Shown piece by piece: positions 1 to 9,611 of a DNA stretch of 64,000 nt. The DNA is from Flavobacterium sp. I3-2 (GTDB lineage: Bacteria > Bacteroidota > Bacteroidia > Flavobacteriales > Flavobacteriaceae). Both the position numbers and the translations under genes were made by a program. The stretch spans positions 2,914,001-2,978,000 of the forward strand of contig NZ_CP058306.1 in NCBI RefSeq assembly GCF_013389595.1. Reading direction: 5' to 3'. The stretch's first letter is position 1; each line of letters opens with the position of its first letter. Under the pieces are notes generated by a model. The model had not been told where the DNA came from. It saw only the letters and a list, made by a program, of their open reading frames with translations, and did not search any database.

Positions 1-118
1 AAACCCAAGAATTGTAATATTATAGAAATTGTTTTTTTAGTGTATTTAAAACTTACAGCTTAGTAATACGGAATAAAGCTTCGAAAAAAATAACTTTTAG
101 CTATTTAATAAAAAAAAT

Positions 119-769
119 ATGACCACAACACGTAAACTATTCATGTCTTTTACTGGACTGTTTCTTTGTTTCTTTCTTTTGATACATTTTTTAGGAAACA
201 CACAATTATTTTTATCACCTGATGAGGCGCAAGAAAAATTCAATTGGTACTCTAACTTTCTAACAGGAAATGCGTTTATAAAAATCGTTTCCTATGTTTT
301 GTACTTATCAATTCTTTTGCATGCAATTTATGCTTGGATCATTACTGTTAAAAACAAAAAATCAGGTGGTACTTATAAAAAAGACTCCCGTGATAGAGCC
401 AGTAAATGGAGCAGTCGAAATATGGGTTTTCTTGGATTGATAATCTTGTTATTTCTTGTATTGCATTTTCAAAACTTTTGGTATGTCTATAAGTTTGGGT
501 CCATAGGTTTAGATCCTTGGGGTAATAAAGATTTATACACGGTAGTTGTAACTGCTTTTCAACAAGGTTGGCTAGTGGCTATTTATGTTGTTGCAATGAT
601 TGCATTAGCTTATCACTTAGCACATGGAATTTCTAGTGGCATAAGAACATTAGGATTATTTAATCCAAAGTTTGTAAAATGGATTCAATATTTTGGAATT
701 GCGTATGCCATACTAATTTGCGTTGGATTTGCTTTAATGCCTGTTTATATATTTTTCACTTCTAAATAG
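119..769 (+). CDS. sdhC: Succinate dehydrogenase cytochrome b subunit
   Basis: This is the membrane anchor of respiratory complex II, passing electrons from the iron-sulfur subunit to menaquinone. The 216-residue protein has five hydrophobic segments and well-spaced candidate heme-ligand histidines at 23, 68, 116, 166 and 169. That fits the single-subunit, di-heme type B anchor (b558 family) of Bacteroidota and Bacillus, which has no separate SdhD. The ATG follows an A-rich leader without Shine-Dalgarno sequence, normal for this phylum. It lies 7 nt before sdhA, so the genes are surely co-transcribed. Type B enzymes can also act as fumarate reductases, and the sequence does not settle the direction. 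Confidence 0.96.
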   Translation: MTTTRKLFMSFTGLFLCFFLLIHFLGNTQLFLSPDEAQEKFNWYSNFLTGNAFIKIVSYVLYLSILLHAIYAWIITVKNKKSGGTYKKDSRDRASKWSSRNMGFLGLIILLFLVLHFQNFWYVYKFGSIGLDPWGNKDLYTVVVTAFQQGWLVAIYVVAMIALAYHLAHGISSGIRTLGLFNPKFVKWIQYFGIAYAILICVGFALMPVYIFFTSK

Positions 770-776
770 TTTTTCG

Positions 777-2696
777 ATGAAATTAAATGCTAAAATTCCT
801 CATGGACCATTAGAAGAAAAATGGTCAAATTATAAAAAAAATGCTCGTTTAGTTAATCCAGCCAATCGAAAAAAATTAGACGTTATCGTCATAGGAACCG
901 GTTTAGCTGGCGCATCCGTAGCAGCTTCGTTAGGTGAGATGGGTTACAATGTCAAATCGTTTTGCTTTCAAGATTCGCCTAGACGTGCCCATTCAGTAGC
1001 TGCTCAAGGTGGTGTAAATGCTGCAAAAAATTACAAAAACGATGGAGACAGCATCTATCGTATGTTTGTTGACACGTTAAAAGGCGGAGATTTTAGAGCA
1101 CGTGAAGCTAATGTTTACAGACTTGCAGAGTGTTCTGTGAACTTAATTGACCAAGCCGTAGCACAAGGTGTACCATTTGGTAGAGAATACGGCGGTTATT
1201 TAAATAATCGTTCGTTTGGTGGTGTTCAAGTAAGTAGAACGTTTTATGCACGCGGACAAACGGGCCAGCAATTACTTTTAGGAACGTATCAAGCGTTAAT
1301 GCGTCAGGTTGATAAAAAAACGGTACAGCTATTTGCTAGTCACGAAATGTTAGACTTGGTTGTGATTGACGGCCGTGCACGTGGCGTTATTGTTCGTAAT
1401 CTAGAAACAGGTGCAATCGAACGTCATGCGGCTCATGCGGTGGTTTTAGCTACAGGTGGTTTCGGAAAAATATATTATTTATCGACCTTGGCCATGGGTT
1501 GTAACGGTTCGGCAATTTGGCGTGCTTATAAAAAAGGTGCGTATTTTGCATCACCTAGTTGGACACAAATCCACCCTACTTCCCTACCTCAGTCTGGCGA
1601 TTATCAATCTAAGTTGACTTTAATGTCTGAATCGCTTCGAAACGATGGTCGCATTTGGGTCCCGAAAAATCTAGACGAACAACGTATCGCAAATGATATT
1701 CCAGAACAAGAACGCGATTATTATTTAGAACGACGTTATCCAGCTTTTGGAAATTTAGCTCCACGAGATATTTCTTCGCGTGCAGCTAAAGAACGTATCG
1801 ATGCAGGTTATGGAGTTGGTGCTCTAAAAAATGCGGTTTATTTAGATTTTTCTAAAGCAATAAAAGAACAAGGTCAAAATAAAATTGCCGAGAAATATGG
1901 TAATCTCTTTACTATGTATGAAAAGATCACCGGAATCAATGCTTATAAAGAACCTATGATGATCTCACCTGCAGCCCATTTTTCTATGGGTGGCCTTTGG
2001 GTGGATTACGAATTAATGACTACAATACCTGGTTTGTTTGCTCTTGGCGAAGCAAATTTTGCCGATCATGGCGCAAACAGATTAGGAGCAAATTCTTTAC
2101 TGCAAGCGTCTGTTGATGGCTATTTTATTGCTCCATATACCATTGCTAACTATTTGGCTGATCAAATTAAGGAAGGAAAAATCAGTACAAATCATGAAGC
2201 TTTTGATAAAGCAGAGGCTGAATCTAAACTAAAACTAGATCAATTACTTCAAATAAAAGGCAATCAAACCGTGGATTACTATCACAAAAAATTAGGTAAA
2301 TTACTTTATGATTATTGCGGTTTAGCTCGAAATAAGGAAGGTTTAGAATTTGCAATTGAAGCGATTAACAAATTACGAGATGAATTTTATAAGAACGTAA
2401 ATGTAACAGGTGCTTCTGACCGAATGAATGCGGAGTTAGAAAAAGCAGGTCGTGTAGCAGATTATTTTGAAATTGGTGTTTTGATGTGTTACGATGCATT
2501 GACCAGAAATGAATCTTGCGGAGCGCATTTTCGTGAAGAATTCCAAACACCAGACGGAGAAGCTGAACGAAATGATACAGATTTTCAATTTATTTCGGCA
2601 TGGGAATGGCCTGGATCTTTAGATAAAGAACCGATATTAAATAAAGAAATTTTAACCTTTGAATTTGTGCAACCAACTATTCGTAGTTATAAATAA
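777..2696 (+). CDS. sdhA: Succinate dehydrogenase/fumarate reductase flavoprotein subunit
   Basis: Catalytic subunit of complex II, oxidising succinate to fumarate with covalently bound FAD. Visible features are the dinucleotide fold GTGLAG at residues 40-45, the HSVAAQGG motif with the likely FAD-linking His72, the active-site HPTSLP segment, and the [14 protein letters not shown] block that binds flavin near the C-terminal third. Its 639 residues are normal for the type B flavoprotein, which is longer than E. coli SdhA. It lies between sdhC and sdhB with gaps of 7 and 8 nt. Confidence 0.98.
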   Translation: MKLNAKIPHGPLEEKWSNYKKNARLVNPANRKKLDVIVIGTGLAGASVAASLGEMGYNVKSFCFQDSPRRAHSVAAQGGVNAAKNYKNDGDSIYRMFVDTLKGGDFRAREANVYRLAECSVNLIDQAVAQGVPFGREYGGYLNNRSFGGVQVSRTFYARGQTGQQLLLGTYQALMRQVDKKTVQLFASHEMLDLVVIDGRARGVIVRNLETGAIERHAAHAVVLATGGFGKIYYLSTLAMGCNGSAIWRAYKKGAYFASPSWTQIHPTSLPQSGDYQSKLTLMSESLRNDGRIWVPKNLDEQRIANDIPEQERDYYLERRYPAFGNLAPRDISSRAAKERIDAGYGVGALKNAVYLDFSKAIKEQGQNKIAEKYGNLFTMYEKITGINAYKEPMMISPAAHFSMGGLWVDYELMTTIPGLFALGEANFADHGANRLGANSLLQASVDGYFIAPYTIANYLADQIKEGKISTNHEAFDKAEAESKLKLDQLLQIKGNQTVDYYHKKLGKLLYDYCGLARNKEGLEFAIEAINKLRDEFYKNVNVTGASDRMNAELEKAGRVADYFEIGVLMCYDALTRNESCGAHFREEFQTPDGEAERNDTDFQFISAWEWPGSLDKEPILNKEILTFEFVQPTIRSYK

Positions 2697-2704
2697 ACCA
2701 ACTT

Positions 2705-3457
2705 ATGAAATTACATCTTAAAATATGGCGACAAAAAAATCGTGAAGATCAAGGGCGTTTGGTTGATTATACCTTAGATAACGTGAATACACATATGTCT
2801 TTTTTGGAAATGTTAGACACTTTAAACGATGAGTTGATTCGAAAAAACGAAGAGCCTGTTGAGTTTGATCACGATTGTAGGGAAGGAATTTGTGGGCAAT
2901 GTGGTGTGGTTATCAACGGAATTGCTCATGGACCGTTAAAAAACACTACGACCTGTCAGTTGCACATGCGTGAATTTAAAGACAATGAAACCATTTATAT
3001 CGAACCTTTCCGTGCAGCAGGATTTCCTATAAAAAAAGATTTAAAAGTAGATCGTACTGCTTTTGATCGTATTATTTCTGCGGGTGGTTATGTTTCTGTA
3101 AATACAGGTCAAGCTCCTGAGGCTAACTCAATTCCTATTTCTCATGAAATTGCTGAAAGTGCTTTTGATGCTGCAGCATGTATTGGCTGTGGTGCTTGTG
3201 TAGCAACTTGTAAGAATGGAAGTGCTGCCCTATTTACCTCAGCAAAAATTTCGCAATTTGCTCAACTTCCTCAAGGAAAAATAGAACGCAATGCGCGAGT
3301 TCTGAAAATGTTACATCAAATGGATGCCGAAGATTTTGGTCATTGTTCCAATACTGAAGCTTGTGAAGTGGAATGTCCGCAAGGTATTTCTGTTTTGAAT
3401 ATTGCGCGTATGAACTACGAATACAATCGTTCTCGCTTTTTAAAATCTAAAAAATAG
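2705..3457 (+). CDS. sdhB: Succinate dehydrogenase iron-sulfur subunit
   Basis: Electron-transfer subunit of complex II linking the flavin to the heme anchor. The N-terminal ferredoxin domain has cysteines 58, 63, 66 and 84 for a [2Fe-2S] centre. The C-terminal half carries the CIGCGAC and [12 protein letters not shown] clusters expected for [4Fe-4S] and [3Fe-4S] centres. Length (250 residues) is typical. It is the third gene of the sdh operon; the porin gene starts 4 nt downstream, which implies translational coupling or at least a shared transcript. Confidence 0.98.
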   Translation: MKLHLKIWRQKNREDQGRLVDYTLDNVNTHMSFLEMLDTLNDELIRKNEEPVEFDHDCREGICGQCGVVINGIAHGPLKNTTTCQLHMREFKDNETIYIEPFRAAGFPIKKDLKVDRTAFDRIISAGGYVSVNTGQAPEANSIPISHEIAESAFDAAACIGCGACVATCKNGSAALFTSAKISQFAQLPQGKIERNARVLKMLHQMDAEDFGHCSNTEACEVECPQGISVLNIARMNYEYNRSRFLKSKK

Positions 3458-3461
3458 CGCC

Positions 3462-4634
3462 ATGAAACAACAACTTATCATTAGTATTTTTAGCCTATTT
3501 GTTGTTCAAAACATTCAAGCTCAGGAACCGGTTTATGAAAAAATAGAAGTACATGTTGTCGAAACCAAAAAAGAAGAAGTAAAATATCCCAAATTAAAAT
3601 TAGGAGGTGTTTTTCAAGCAAGATATTTGGCTAATTTTAAAAAAGATGTTGATATCAACGGATTACAACATAGCGATGGAAAATCAGTTGATAATTCTTT
3701 CGAAATAAAACGTATGCGTATTTCTTTAGCAGCACAAATTTCTGAAAATTTAGAATTGAACACTTTAATCAATTTAGCCGATTTTAAAAATGATCCTAAA
3801 ACGCGTGTGTTAGAAAATGCATTTGCTAAGTACACGGTTAACAAACATTTACAAATACAAGCCGGGCAATTTAGACCTCAATTTGGAATTGAAGATTCTC
3901 ATGCGGTTGATATCATCAAATCTATTGATTGGTCGAATGCATATTATTTAATGGGTAGCAATGGTTGGCAAAGTTTTCAGATTGGGGTCTCTGCAGGTGG
4001 ACAAGTAGATTTGGGAAAAATTCCTATGAATTACTCAGTTGCAATTACTAATGGAAACGGAAAAAACACCACTGATAATAATAATGGAAAACATTATACA
4101 AGTAGAGTTTGGTTAAATTTAGATAAAAAGAAAGATTTTGCTGTTGGAATTAGTGGTGGGATTGGTGAGGAAAATGCACATAAAGTATATGCCTACGGTT
4201 TCGATTTTACATACAAGGTAAGCTTGGCTAAAAATTGGAGCGTTGATTTTAGAATTGAAGGCTACCAAGCCACCAATCATGTTTTATATGCTAGTGTATT
4301 AGCTACATTAGATGAAGTTGAAGCAGCAAAATTAAATATTGATGATTATATGTTACAAGGTTTTTACATACTTCCAAACTTAAGGTACGAGATTGGTAAT
4401 CCAAGATTTAAGGCAATTGAACTTTCATTACGTTATGAATATTTAGATGCAAGCTCAAAAATAGATTCCAATCCGAGACAAACATGGACGCCCATGCTCA
4501 GTTTAGAATTTCTTAAAAACTATGGTGCACGTTTGCAAATCGGAATGCAATTCGATAATTATAAAACCAACATCGCAAACACCAAAAATTACAATTCAAG
4601 TTTAGCCTTTGTACAATTTCAATGTAGATTATAA
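3462..4634 (+). CDS. Outer-membrane porin, OprP/OprO-like
   Basis: A 390-residue beta-barrel outer-membrane protein. It begins with a signal peptide of about 20 residues ending in QA, then alternating hydrophobic strands, an FRPQFGIED segment typical of phosphate-selective porin O/P family members, and a C-terminal strand ending in a hydrophobic and an aromatic-rich stretch (FVQFQCRL). Family members are usually labelled phosphate-selective, but location 4 nt after sdhB and 17 nt before a dicarboxylate-type transporter makes organic anions a more likely substrate here. Substrate assignment is inference from context only. Confidence 0.85.
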   Translation: MKQQLIISIFSLFVVQNIQAQEPVYEKIEVHVVETKKEEVKYPKLKLGGVFQARYLANFKKDVDINGLQHSDGKSVDNSFEIKRMRISLAAQISENLELNTLINLADFKNDPKTRVLENAFAKYTVNKHLQIQAGQFRPQFGIEDSHAVDIIKSIDWSNAYYLMGSNGWQSFQIGVSAGGQVDLGKIPMNYSVAITNGNGKNTTDNNNGKHYTSRVWLNLDKKKDFAVGISGGIGEENAHKVYAYGFDFTYKVSLAKNWSVDFRIEGYQATNHVLYASVLATLDEVEAAKLNIDDYMLQGFYILPNLRYEIGNPRFKAIELSLRYEYLDASSKIDSNPRQTWTPMLSLEFLKNYGARLQIGMQFDNYKTNIANTKNYNSSLAFVQFQCRL

Positions 4635-4651
4635 CCCATAAAAAAATAGTT

Positions 4652-6082
4652 ATGAAAGAAGTTAATTTAGTAAAACTAGCCATTACACTTGCGGTTGGAA
4701 TTGCCATTTGGTTTTGTCCTATTCCAGAAGGAGTTGTACCTGAAGCTTGGCATTTGTTTGCCATTTTTGTGGCTACTATTTTCGGTATTATTTTAAAAGC
4801 GGCACCCATGGGAACCATGTGTATGATTGCTGTTGGCTTAACTGCAAGCTTTCAATTACTTGCTCCGGGTGAACCTGGTAAATCAATCACTTTAAGTTTA
4901 AAAGGTTTTGGAGATAAAGTCATTTGGTTGATTGGAATTTCATTTTTTATCGCTCGTGGTTTTATCAAAACCGGTTTAGGAAACAGAATCGCTTATTTAT
5001 TCATCAAGGTTTTCGGAAAAACAACTTTGGGATTAGCATACGGAATTGGACTAGCTGATTTGGTTTTAGCTCCTGCAATTCCGAGTAACACAGCTCGTGG
5101 TGGAGGTATTATTTATCCGATTATGAAAGCTACTGCTTTGAATTTTGATTCTGATCCACAAAAGCCAGAAACACATCGTAAATTAGGTTCGTTCTTAACA
5201 TTAAATTGTTATTATGCTAATTTAATTGGTTCGGCGATGTTCTTAACCGGAACAGCAAGTAACCCCATGTGTCAAAAATTTGCCGCTGATATGGGATTAA
5301 AAATCACTTGGATGTCTTGGGCACAAGCAGCAATTATTCCTGGTTTGGTAGCTTTTTTATTGATGCCTTTGGTATTGTATAAAATATTCCCTCCTGAATT
5401 AAAGAAAACTGCCGATGCTCCAAAAATTGCAACAGAAAAGCTAAAAGAAATGGGACCTTTTAAGACATCCGAAATTTTGATGTTGGTTACTTTCTTTATC
5501 CTTCTTGGTTTATGGATTACAGGCGATTTGTTTAGTATTGATGCTACCACAACGGCATTTATTGGTTTAGCAATTTTATTACTAAGTTCTGTTTTAACAT
5601 GGGATGATGTAAAATCAGAAAAAGGTGCTTGGGACACCATTGTTTGGTTTGCTGTTTTAGTAATGATGGCAAGTTCACTGAACGAATTAGGATTTATTAA
5701 ATGGTTTAGTAGTTTAATTGAAACGCAAATGGGTGGTATGGATTGGCATTATGCGTTTCCGCTTATATTAGCTGTATATTTCTTTAGCCATTATATGTTT
5801 GCAAGTGCCACAGCTCACGTTGCAGCAATGTATGCCGCTTTATTAGCTGTTGGAATTTCTTTAGGAGTTCCCGGATTACTTTTGGCATTAATGCTAGGAT
5901 TCACAGGTTCGTTATACGGAACGCTAACGCATTACGGTCACGGTCCAGCACCTGTATTTTTTGGTAGTGGTTATGTTGAACTAAAATCTTGGTGGATTTA
6001 TGGTTTAATTATAGGTTTATTTTTAATGCTTATTTTCTTAGTTGTAGGAACTTCTTGGATGCGTATGATTGGGGCATATTAG
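4652..6082 (+). CDS. DASS-family dicarboxylate/anion transporter
   Basis: Inner-membrane transporter of the divalent anion:sodium symporter family (SLC13/CitT/DiT1 group). It has about a dozen hydrophobic segments. The two repeated substrate-site signatures are visible: SNTARGGGIIYP around residue 148, and SATAHVAAM around residue 389. The SNTARGGG form resembles the CitT/TtdT/2-oxoglutarate-malate translocator branch. Family substrates are succinate, malate, fumarate, citrate, tartrate or 2-oxoglutarate. Being last in the sdhCAB-porin unit, C4-dicarboxylate import is the best guess. Length (476) is normal. The repeat array starts directly after the stop codon and no separate terminator is evident. 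Confidence 0.92.
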   Translation: MKEVNLVKLAITLAVGIAIWFCPIPEGVVPEAWHLFAIFVATIFGIILKAAPMGTMCMIAVGLTASFQLLAPGEPGKSITLSLKGFGDKVIWLIGISFFIARGFIKTGLGNRIAYLFIKVFGKTTLGLAYGIGLADLVLAPAIPSNTARGGGIIYPIMKATALNFDSDPQKPETHRKLGSFLTLNCYYANLIGSAMFLTGTASNPMCQKFAADMGLKITWMSWAQAAIIPGLVAFLLMPLVLYKIFPPELKKTADAPKIATEKLKEMGPFKTSEILMLVTFFILLGLWITGDLFSIDATTTAFIGLAILLLSSVLTWDDVKSEKGAWDTIVWFAVLVMMASSLNELGFIKWFSSLIETQMGGMDWHYAFPLILAVYFFSHYMFASATAHVAAMYAALLAVGISLGVPGLLLALMLGFTGSLYGTLTHYGHGPAPVFFGSGYVELKSWWIYGLIIGLFLMLIFLVVGTSWMRMIGAY

Positions 6083-6342
6083 GCAATAGGCTAAGCTATA
6101 AGCTATAAGCAATAGGTCATATGCTGTGTTCTAAATCGGAATATCGTTTTCAAATCTTAAAATTTTCAAATTCAATTCCTTATTCTTTATTCTCAATTCC
6201 AATGAACGTATTTTGTTAGTACACAGATTCTTCGACTTCGTTTTCACTGCGCTCAGAATGACAGTATATTTCAAATTCAATTCCCGATTCCCTTTTCCTA
6301 ATTACAATGAACGTTTTTGTTATTACTTCAAATTCTATTTTG

Positions 6343-6857
6343 TCATGCTGCACTTGATGTAGTATTTGTTTTTTGAGTTGCTAAGGTTTTAATAGTACGT
6401 TTTAGATTCTTGTATCTTGTTTTTCCTTTTTACCTCCACTTTTATATTTTAAATTAAGGAGTCTGTGAATCTTCGATTTGATAGCACCAAAAAGAAAGAA
6501 AAAGTGCTCCGACGCAGTATTTAAACGATCTACTACGGCTTATTTCTAAAAACAACCGGTCTTGCTTCGCTTCGGTCAGCGGTTGCTTTCTTACGAAATT
6601 TCACCTTGCAGATTCTCGTTAAGATACTGTATGTCGGGGGTTAAGATTCCACGAAATAGTTTGAAAGTACATTTTCTAATTTGCATTTTTTACTCCATTC
6701 CCTATTTCTCGATTCTCTTTTTCTTTTTTAGCTGTAGGCAATAGGATTTAAGCTGAGTATTAAATCACAATATCGTTTTCAAATTCAATTCCCGATTCTC
6801 AATTTCCCGATTCTCAATTCAATGAACGTTTTTAACAGTACTAAATATTCTAATTTG
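6343..6857 (+). repeat. Repeat unit 1 (type B core)
   Basis: The type B core runs from gcaccaaaaagaaag at 6484 to the gtcgggg motif near 6640 and contains a short inverted pair, aaccg...cggtt, around a cttcgcttcgg stretch. This copy differs from the other three B units by extra sequence before the core (about 6432-6483), and its 3' part diverges after gtcgggg. It is therefore the oldest or most altered B copy. Confidence 0.85.
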
Positions 6858-7503
6858 TCATGCTGCACTTGATGAAGTATCGCATTTAGTTTTTCAAATG
6901 TTTGATTAGTTTTTTGCATTTTCATTTAACTTTTACCTTGATGCAAAAGTTACAAAAGATCAAGACTGCAAATAGAAATTCTAAAAATGTGCGCATTTTA
7001 CTAAATCATTTTCAAATACAAGCCTTTATGACTTGGCTATTTACACTGAGCGTGTAAGGCGCAGTATTCATGAGAATTAAAACAAATATTAACGCTCGAA
7101 TAATCTTGCTTTTTCAAAGCTTCAGTCAGCCAAATGATTCTTTACGAAAATTGCTTCATTTTCTTAACGTATTTCTTTTTGATGTCGGGTTTACGATTCT
7201 ACTTAATAATTAGTTTCATTTTGAAATTTTCAAATTCAATTTCCTATTCTCTTTTCCTTTTCGACTTTAAACCTTCGACTTTATGCTGTAGGCAATAGGC
7301 TTTATGCTGCGTTCTAAATCATATTATCGTTTTCAAATTTAATTCCCTATTTCCCCATTCTCTTTTCCTTTTTTAGCTGTAAGTCTTAGGCTGTAAGCCG
7401 TGTTTTTAATCAGAATATCATTTTCAAATTCAATTCCCGATTCTCTATTTCCTTATTCCCTATTACAATGAACGTTTTTGTTATTACTTCAAATTCTATT
7501 ATA
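6858..7503 (+). repeat. Repeat unit 2 (type A core)
   Basis: First type A copy. From 6858 to about 7350 it matches unit 3 at a constant offset of 646 bp, with only about two mismatches seen (6875 and 7339). Its core has a perfect 6-bp stem TTACAC/GTGTAA at 7041-7057. The distal part resembles type B (cgcagtatt, cttgctt, gtcagc, tacgaaa, gtcgggtttacgattctac), so A and B look like diverged forms of one element. Confidence 0.88.
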
Positions 7504-8057
7504 TCATGCTGCACTTGATGTAGTATCGCATTTAGTTTTTCAAATGTTTGATTAGTTTTTTGCATTTTCATTTAACTTTTACCTTGATGCAAAAGTTACA
7601 AAAGATCAAGACTGCAAATAGAAATTCTAAAAATGTGCGCATTTTACTAAATCATTTTCAAATACAAGCCTTTATGACTTGGCTATTTACACTGAGCGTG
7701 TAAGGCGCAGTATTCATGAGAATTAAAACAAATATTAACGCTCGAATAATCTTGCTTTTTCAAAGCTTCAGTCAGCCAAATGATTCTTTACGAAAATTGC
7801 TTCATTTTCTTAACGTATTTCTTTTTGATGTCGGGTTTACGATTCTACTTAATAATTAGTTTCATTTTGAAATTTTCAAATTCAATTTCCTATTCTCTTT
7901 TCCTTTTCGACTTTAAACCTTCGACTTTATGCTGTAGGCAATAGGCTTTATGCTGCGTTCTAAATCATATTATCGTTTTCAAATTCAATTCCCTATTCTC
8001 TATTTCCCGATTCTCAATTCAATGAACGTTTTTAACAGTACTAAATATTCTATTTTG
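7504..8057 (+). repeat. Repeat unit 3 (type A core)
   Basis: Second type A copy, nearly identical to unit 2 from 7504 to about 7996. The stem TTACAC/GTGTAA recurs at 7687-7703. The near-identity of almost 500 bp of non-coding DNA points to recent duplication or ongoing gene conversion. Confidence 0.88.
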
Positions 8058-8537
8058 TCATGCTGCACTTGATGTAGCATTTGTTTTTTGAGTTGCTAAG
8101 GTTTTAATAGTACGTTTTAGATTCTTGTATCTTGTTTTTCCTTTTTGAAGCACCAAAAAGAAAGAAAAAGTGCTCCGACGCAGTATTTAAACGATCTACT
8201 ACGGCTTATTTCTAAAAACAACCGGTCTTGCTTCGCTTCGGTCAGCGGTTGCTTTCTTACGAAATTTCACCTTGCAGATTCTCGTTAAGATACTGTATGT
8301 CGGGGTTTACGATTCTACTGAATATTTTATTTCATTTTCAAATTATTACATTTTCAAATACAATTCCCGATTCTCTATTTCCTTATTCCCAATTACAATG
8401 AACGTATTTTGTTAGTACACAGATTCTTCGACTTCGTTTTCACTGCGCTCAGAATGACAGTATATTTCAAATTCAATTCCCGATTCCCTTTTCCTAATTA
8501 CAATGAACGTATTTGTTTGTACTCATATTCTATTTTG
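8058..8537 (+). repeat. Repeat unit 4 (type B core)
   Basis: Type B copy with its core beginning at 8150 and ending in gtttacgattctac near 8318. It is followed by the second copy of the 115-bp segment (8396-8510) that also occurs at 6200-6314, including a cttcgacttcg...ctcagaatgac motif of the kind widespread between genes in Bacteroidota. Confidence 0.87.
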
Positions 8538-9093
8538 TCATGCTGCACTTGATGTAGTATTTGTTTTTTGAGTTGCTAAGGTTTTAATAGTACGTTTTAG
8601 ATTCTTGTATCTTGTTTTTCCTTTTTGAAGCACCAAAAAGAAAGAAAAAGTGCTCCGACGCAGTATTTAAACGATCTACTACGGCTTATTTCTAAAAACA
8701 ACCGGTCTTGCTTCGCTTCGGTCAGCGGTTGCTTTCTTACGAAATTTCACCTTGCAGATTCTCGTTAAGATACTGTATGTCGGGGTTTACGATTCTACAA
8801 AATAGTTTGAAAATACTTTTTTTACTCCATTCCCAATTTCCCGATTCTCTTTTCCTTTTCGACTTTAAACTTTTTATTTTAAATTTTTGACTTTATGCTG
8901 TGTTCTAAATCATATTATCGTTTTCAAATTCAATTCCCTATTTCTCGATTCACTTTTCCTTTTTTAGCTGTAGGCAATAGGCTTTATGCTGCGTTCTAAA
9001 TCATATTATCGTTTTCAAATTCAATTCCCGATTCTCTATTTCCCGATTCTCAATTCAATGAACGTTTTTAACAGTACTAAATATTCTATTTTG
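8538..9093 (+). repeat. Repeat unit 5 (type B core)
   Basis: Type B copy with its core at 8630-8798. From about 8529 to 8981 it is identical by eye to unit 6 at an offset of 556 bp, making a direct repeat of roughly 450 bp. Confidence 0.88.
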
Positions 9094-9600
9094 TCATGCT
9101 GCACTTGATGTAGTATTTGTTTTTTGAGTTGCTAAGGTTTTAATAGTACGTTTTAGATTCTTGTATCTTGTTTTTCCTTTTTGAAGCACCAAAAAGAAAG
9201 AAAAAGTGCTCCGACGCAGTATTTAAACGATCTACTACGGCTTATTTCTAAAAACAACCGGTCTTGCTTCGCTTCGGTCAGCGGTTGCTTTCTTACGAAA
9301 TTTCACCTTGCAGATTCTCGTTAAGATACTGTATGTCGGGGTTTACGATTCTACAAAATAGTTTGAAAATACTTTTTTTACTCCATTCCCAATTTCCCGA
9401 TTCTCTTTTCCTTTTCGACTTTAAACTTTTTATTTTAAATTTTTGACTTTATGCTGTGTTCTAAATCATATTATCGTTTTCAAATTCAATTCCCTATTTC
9501 TCGATTCACTTTTCCTTTTTTAGCTGTAGGCAATAGGATTTATGCTGCGTTCTAAATCGAAATATCGTTTTAAAGTTCAATTCCCGATTTCCCTATTCTC
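9094..9600 (+). repeat. Repeat unit 6 (type B core)
   Basis: Last type B copy, core 9186-9354, identical to unit 5 up to a c/a difference at 9538. It runs up to the end of the oppositely oriented nucleotide-sugar dehydrogenase gene. Confidence 0.88.
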
Positions 9601-9611
9601 TTTTTCCTAAA

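Larger units (their letters stand above)
6083..9610. repeat. 3.5 kb non-coding array of six related repeat units
   Basis: This gene-free stretch fills the entire gap between two convergent genes. It consists of six units in the same orientation. Each starts at a recurring tcatgctgcacttgatg anchor (6343, 6858, 7504, 8058, 8538, 9094), continues into one of two core types, ends near a gtcggggtttacgattctac motif, and is joined by T-rich linkers with many copies of caattcccgattctc and of taggcaatagg. Unit order is B-A-A-B-B-B. Short open frames of about 60 codons recur only because the DNA itself recurs. A 115-bp duplicated segment lies at 6200-6314 and 8396-8510. Function is unknown. Confidence 0.95.

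Noticed and set aside
1-118. Promoter for sdhC at the window start
   Set aside because: No exact TAnnTTTG box or clear -33 TTG at correct spacing was found in the available 118 bases; the promoter may be weak, differently controlled, or outside the window.
6562-6744. 60-codon frame in repeat unit 1, recurring at 8708 and 9264
   Set aside because: The frames are identical only because the DNA is repeated. They start at non-ATG or poor codons, end in the T-rich linkers and have no coding-like composition. Listed as repeat DNA.
6083-9610. CRISPR array or integron cassette array
   Set aside because: Units are about 0.5 kb with no short regular repeat-spacer pattern, no cas genes, no integrase and no attC-like sites with cassette genes.
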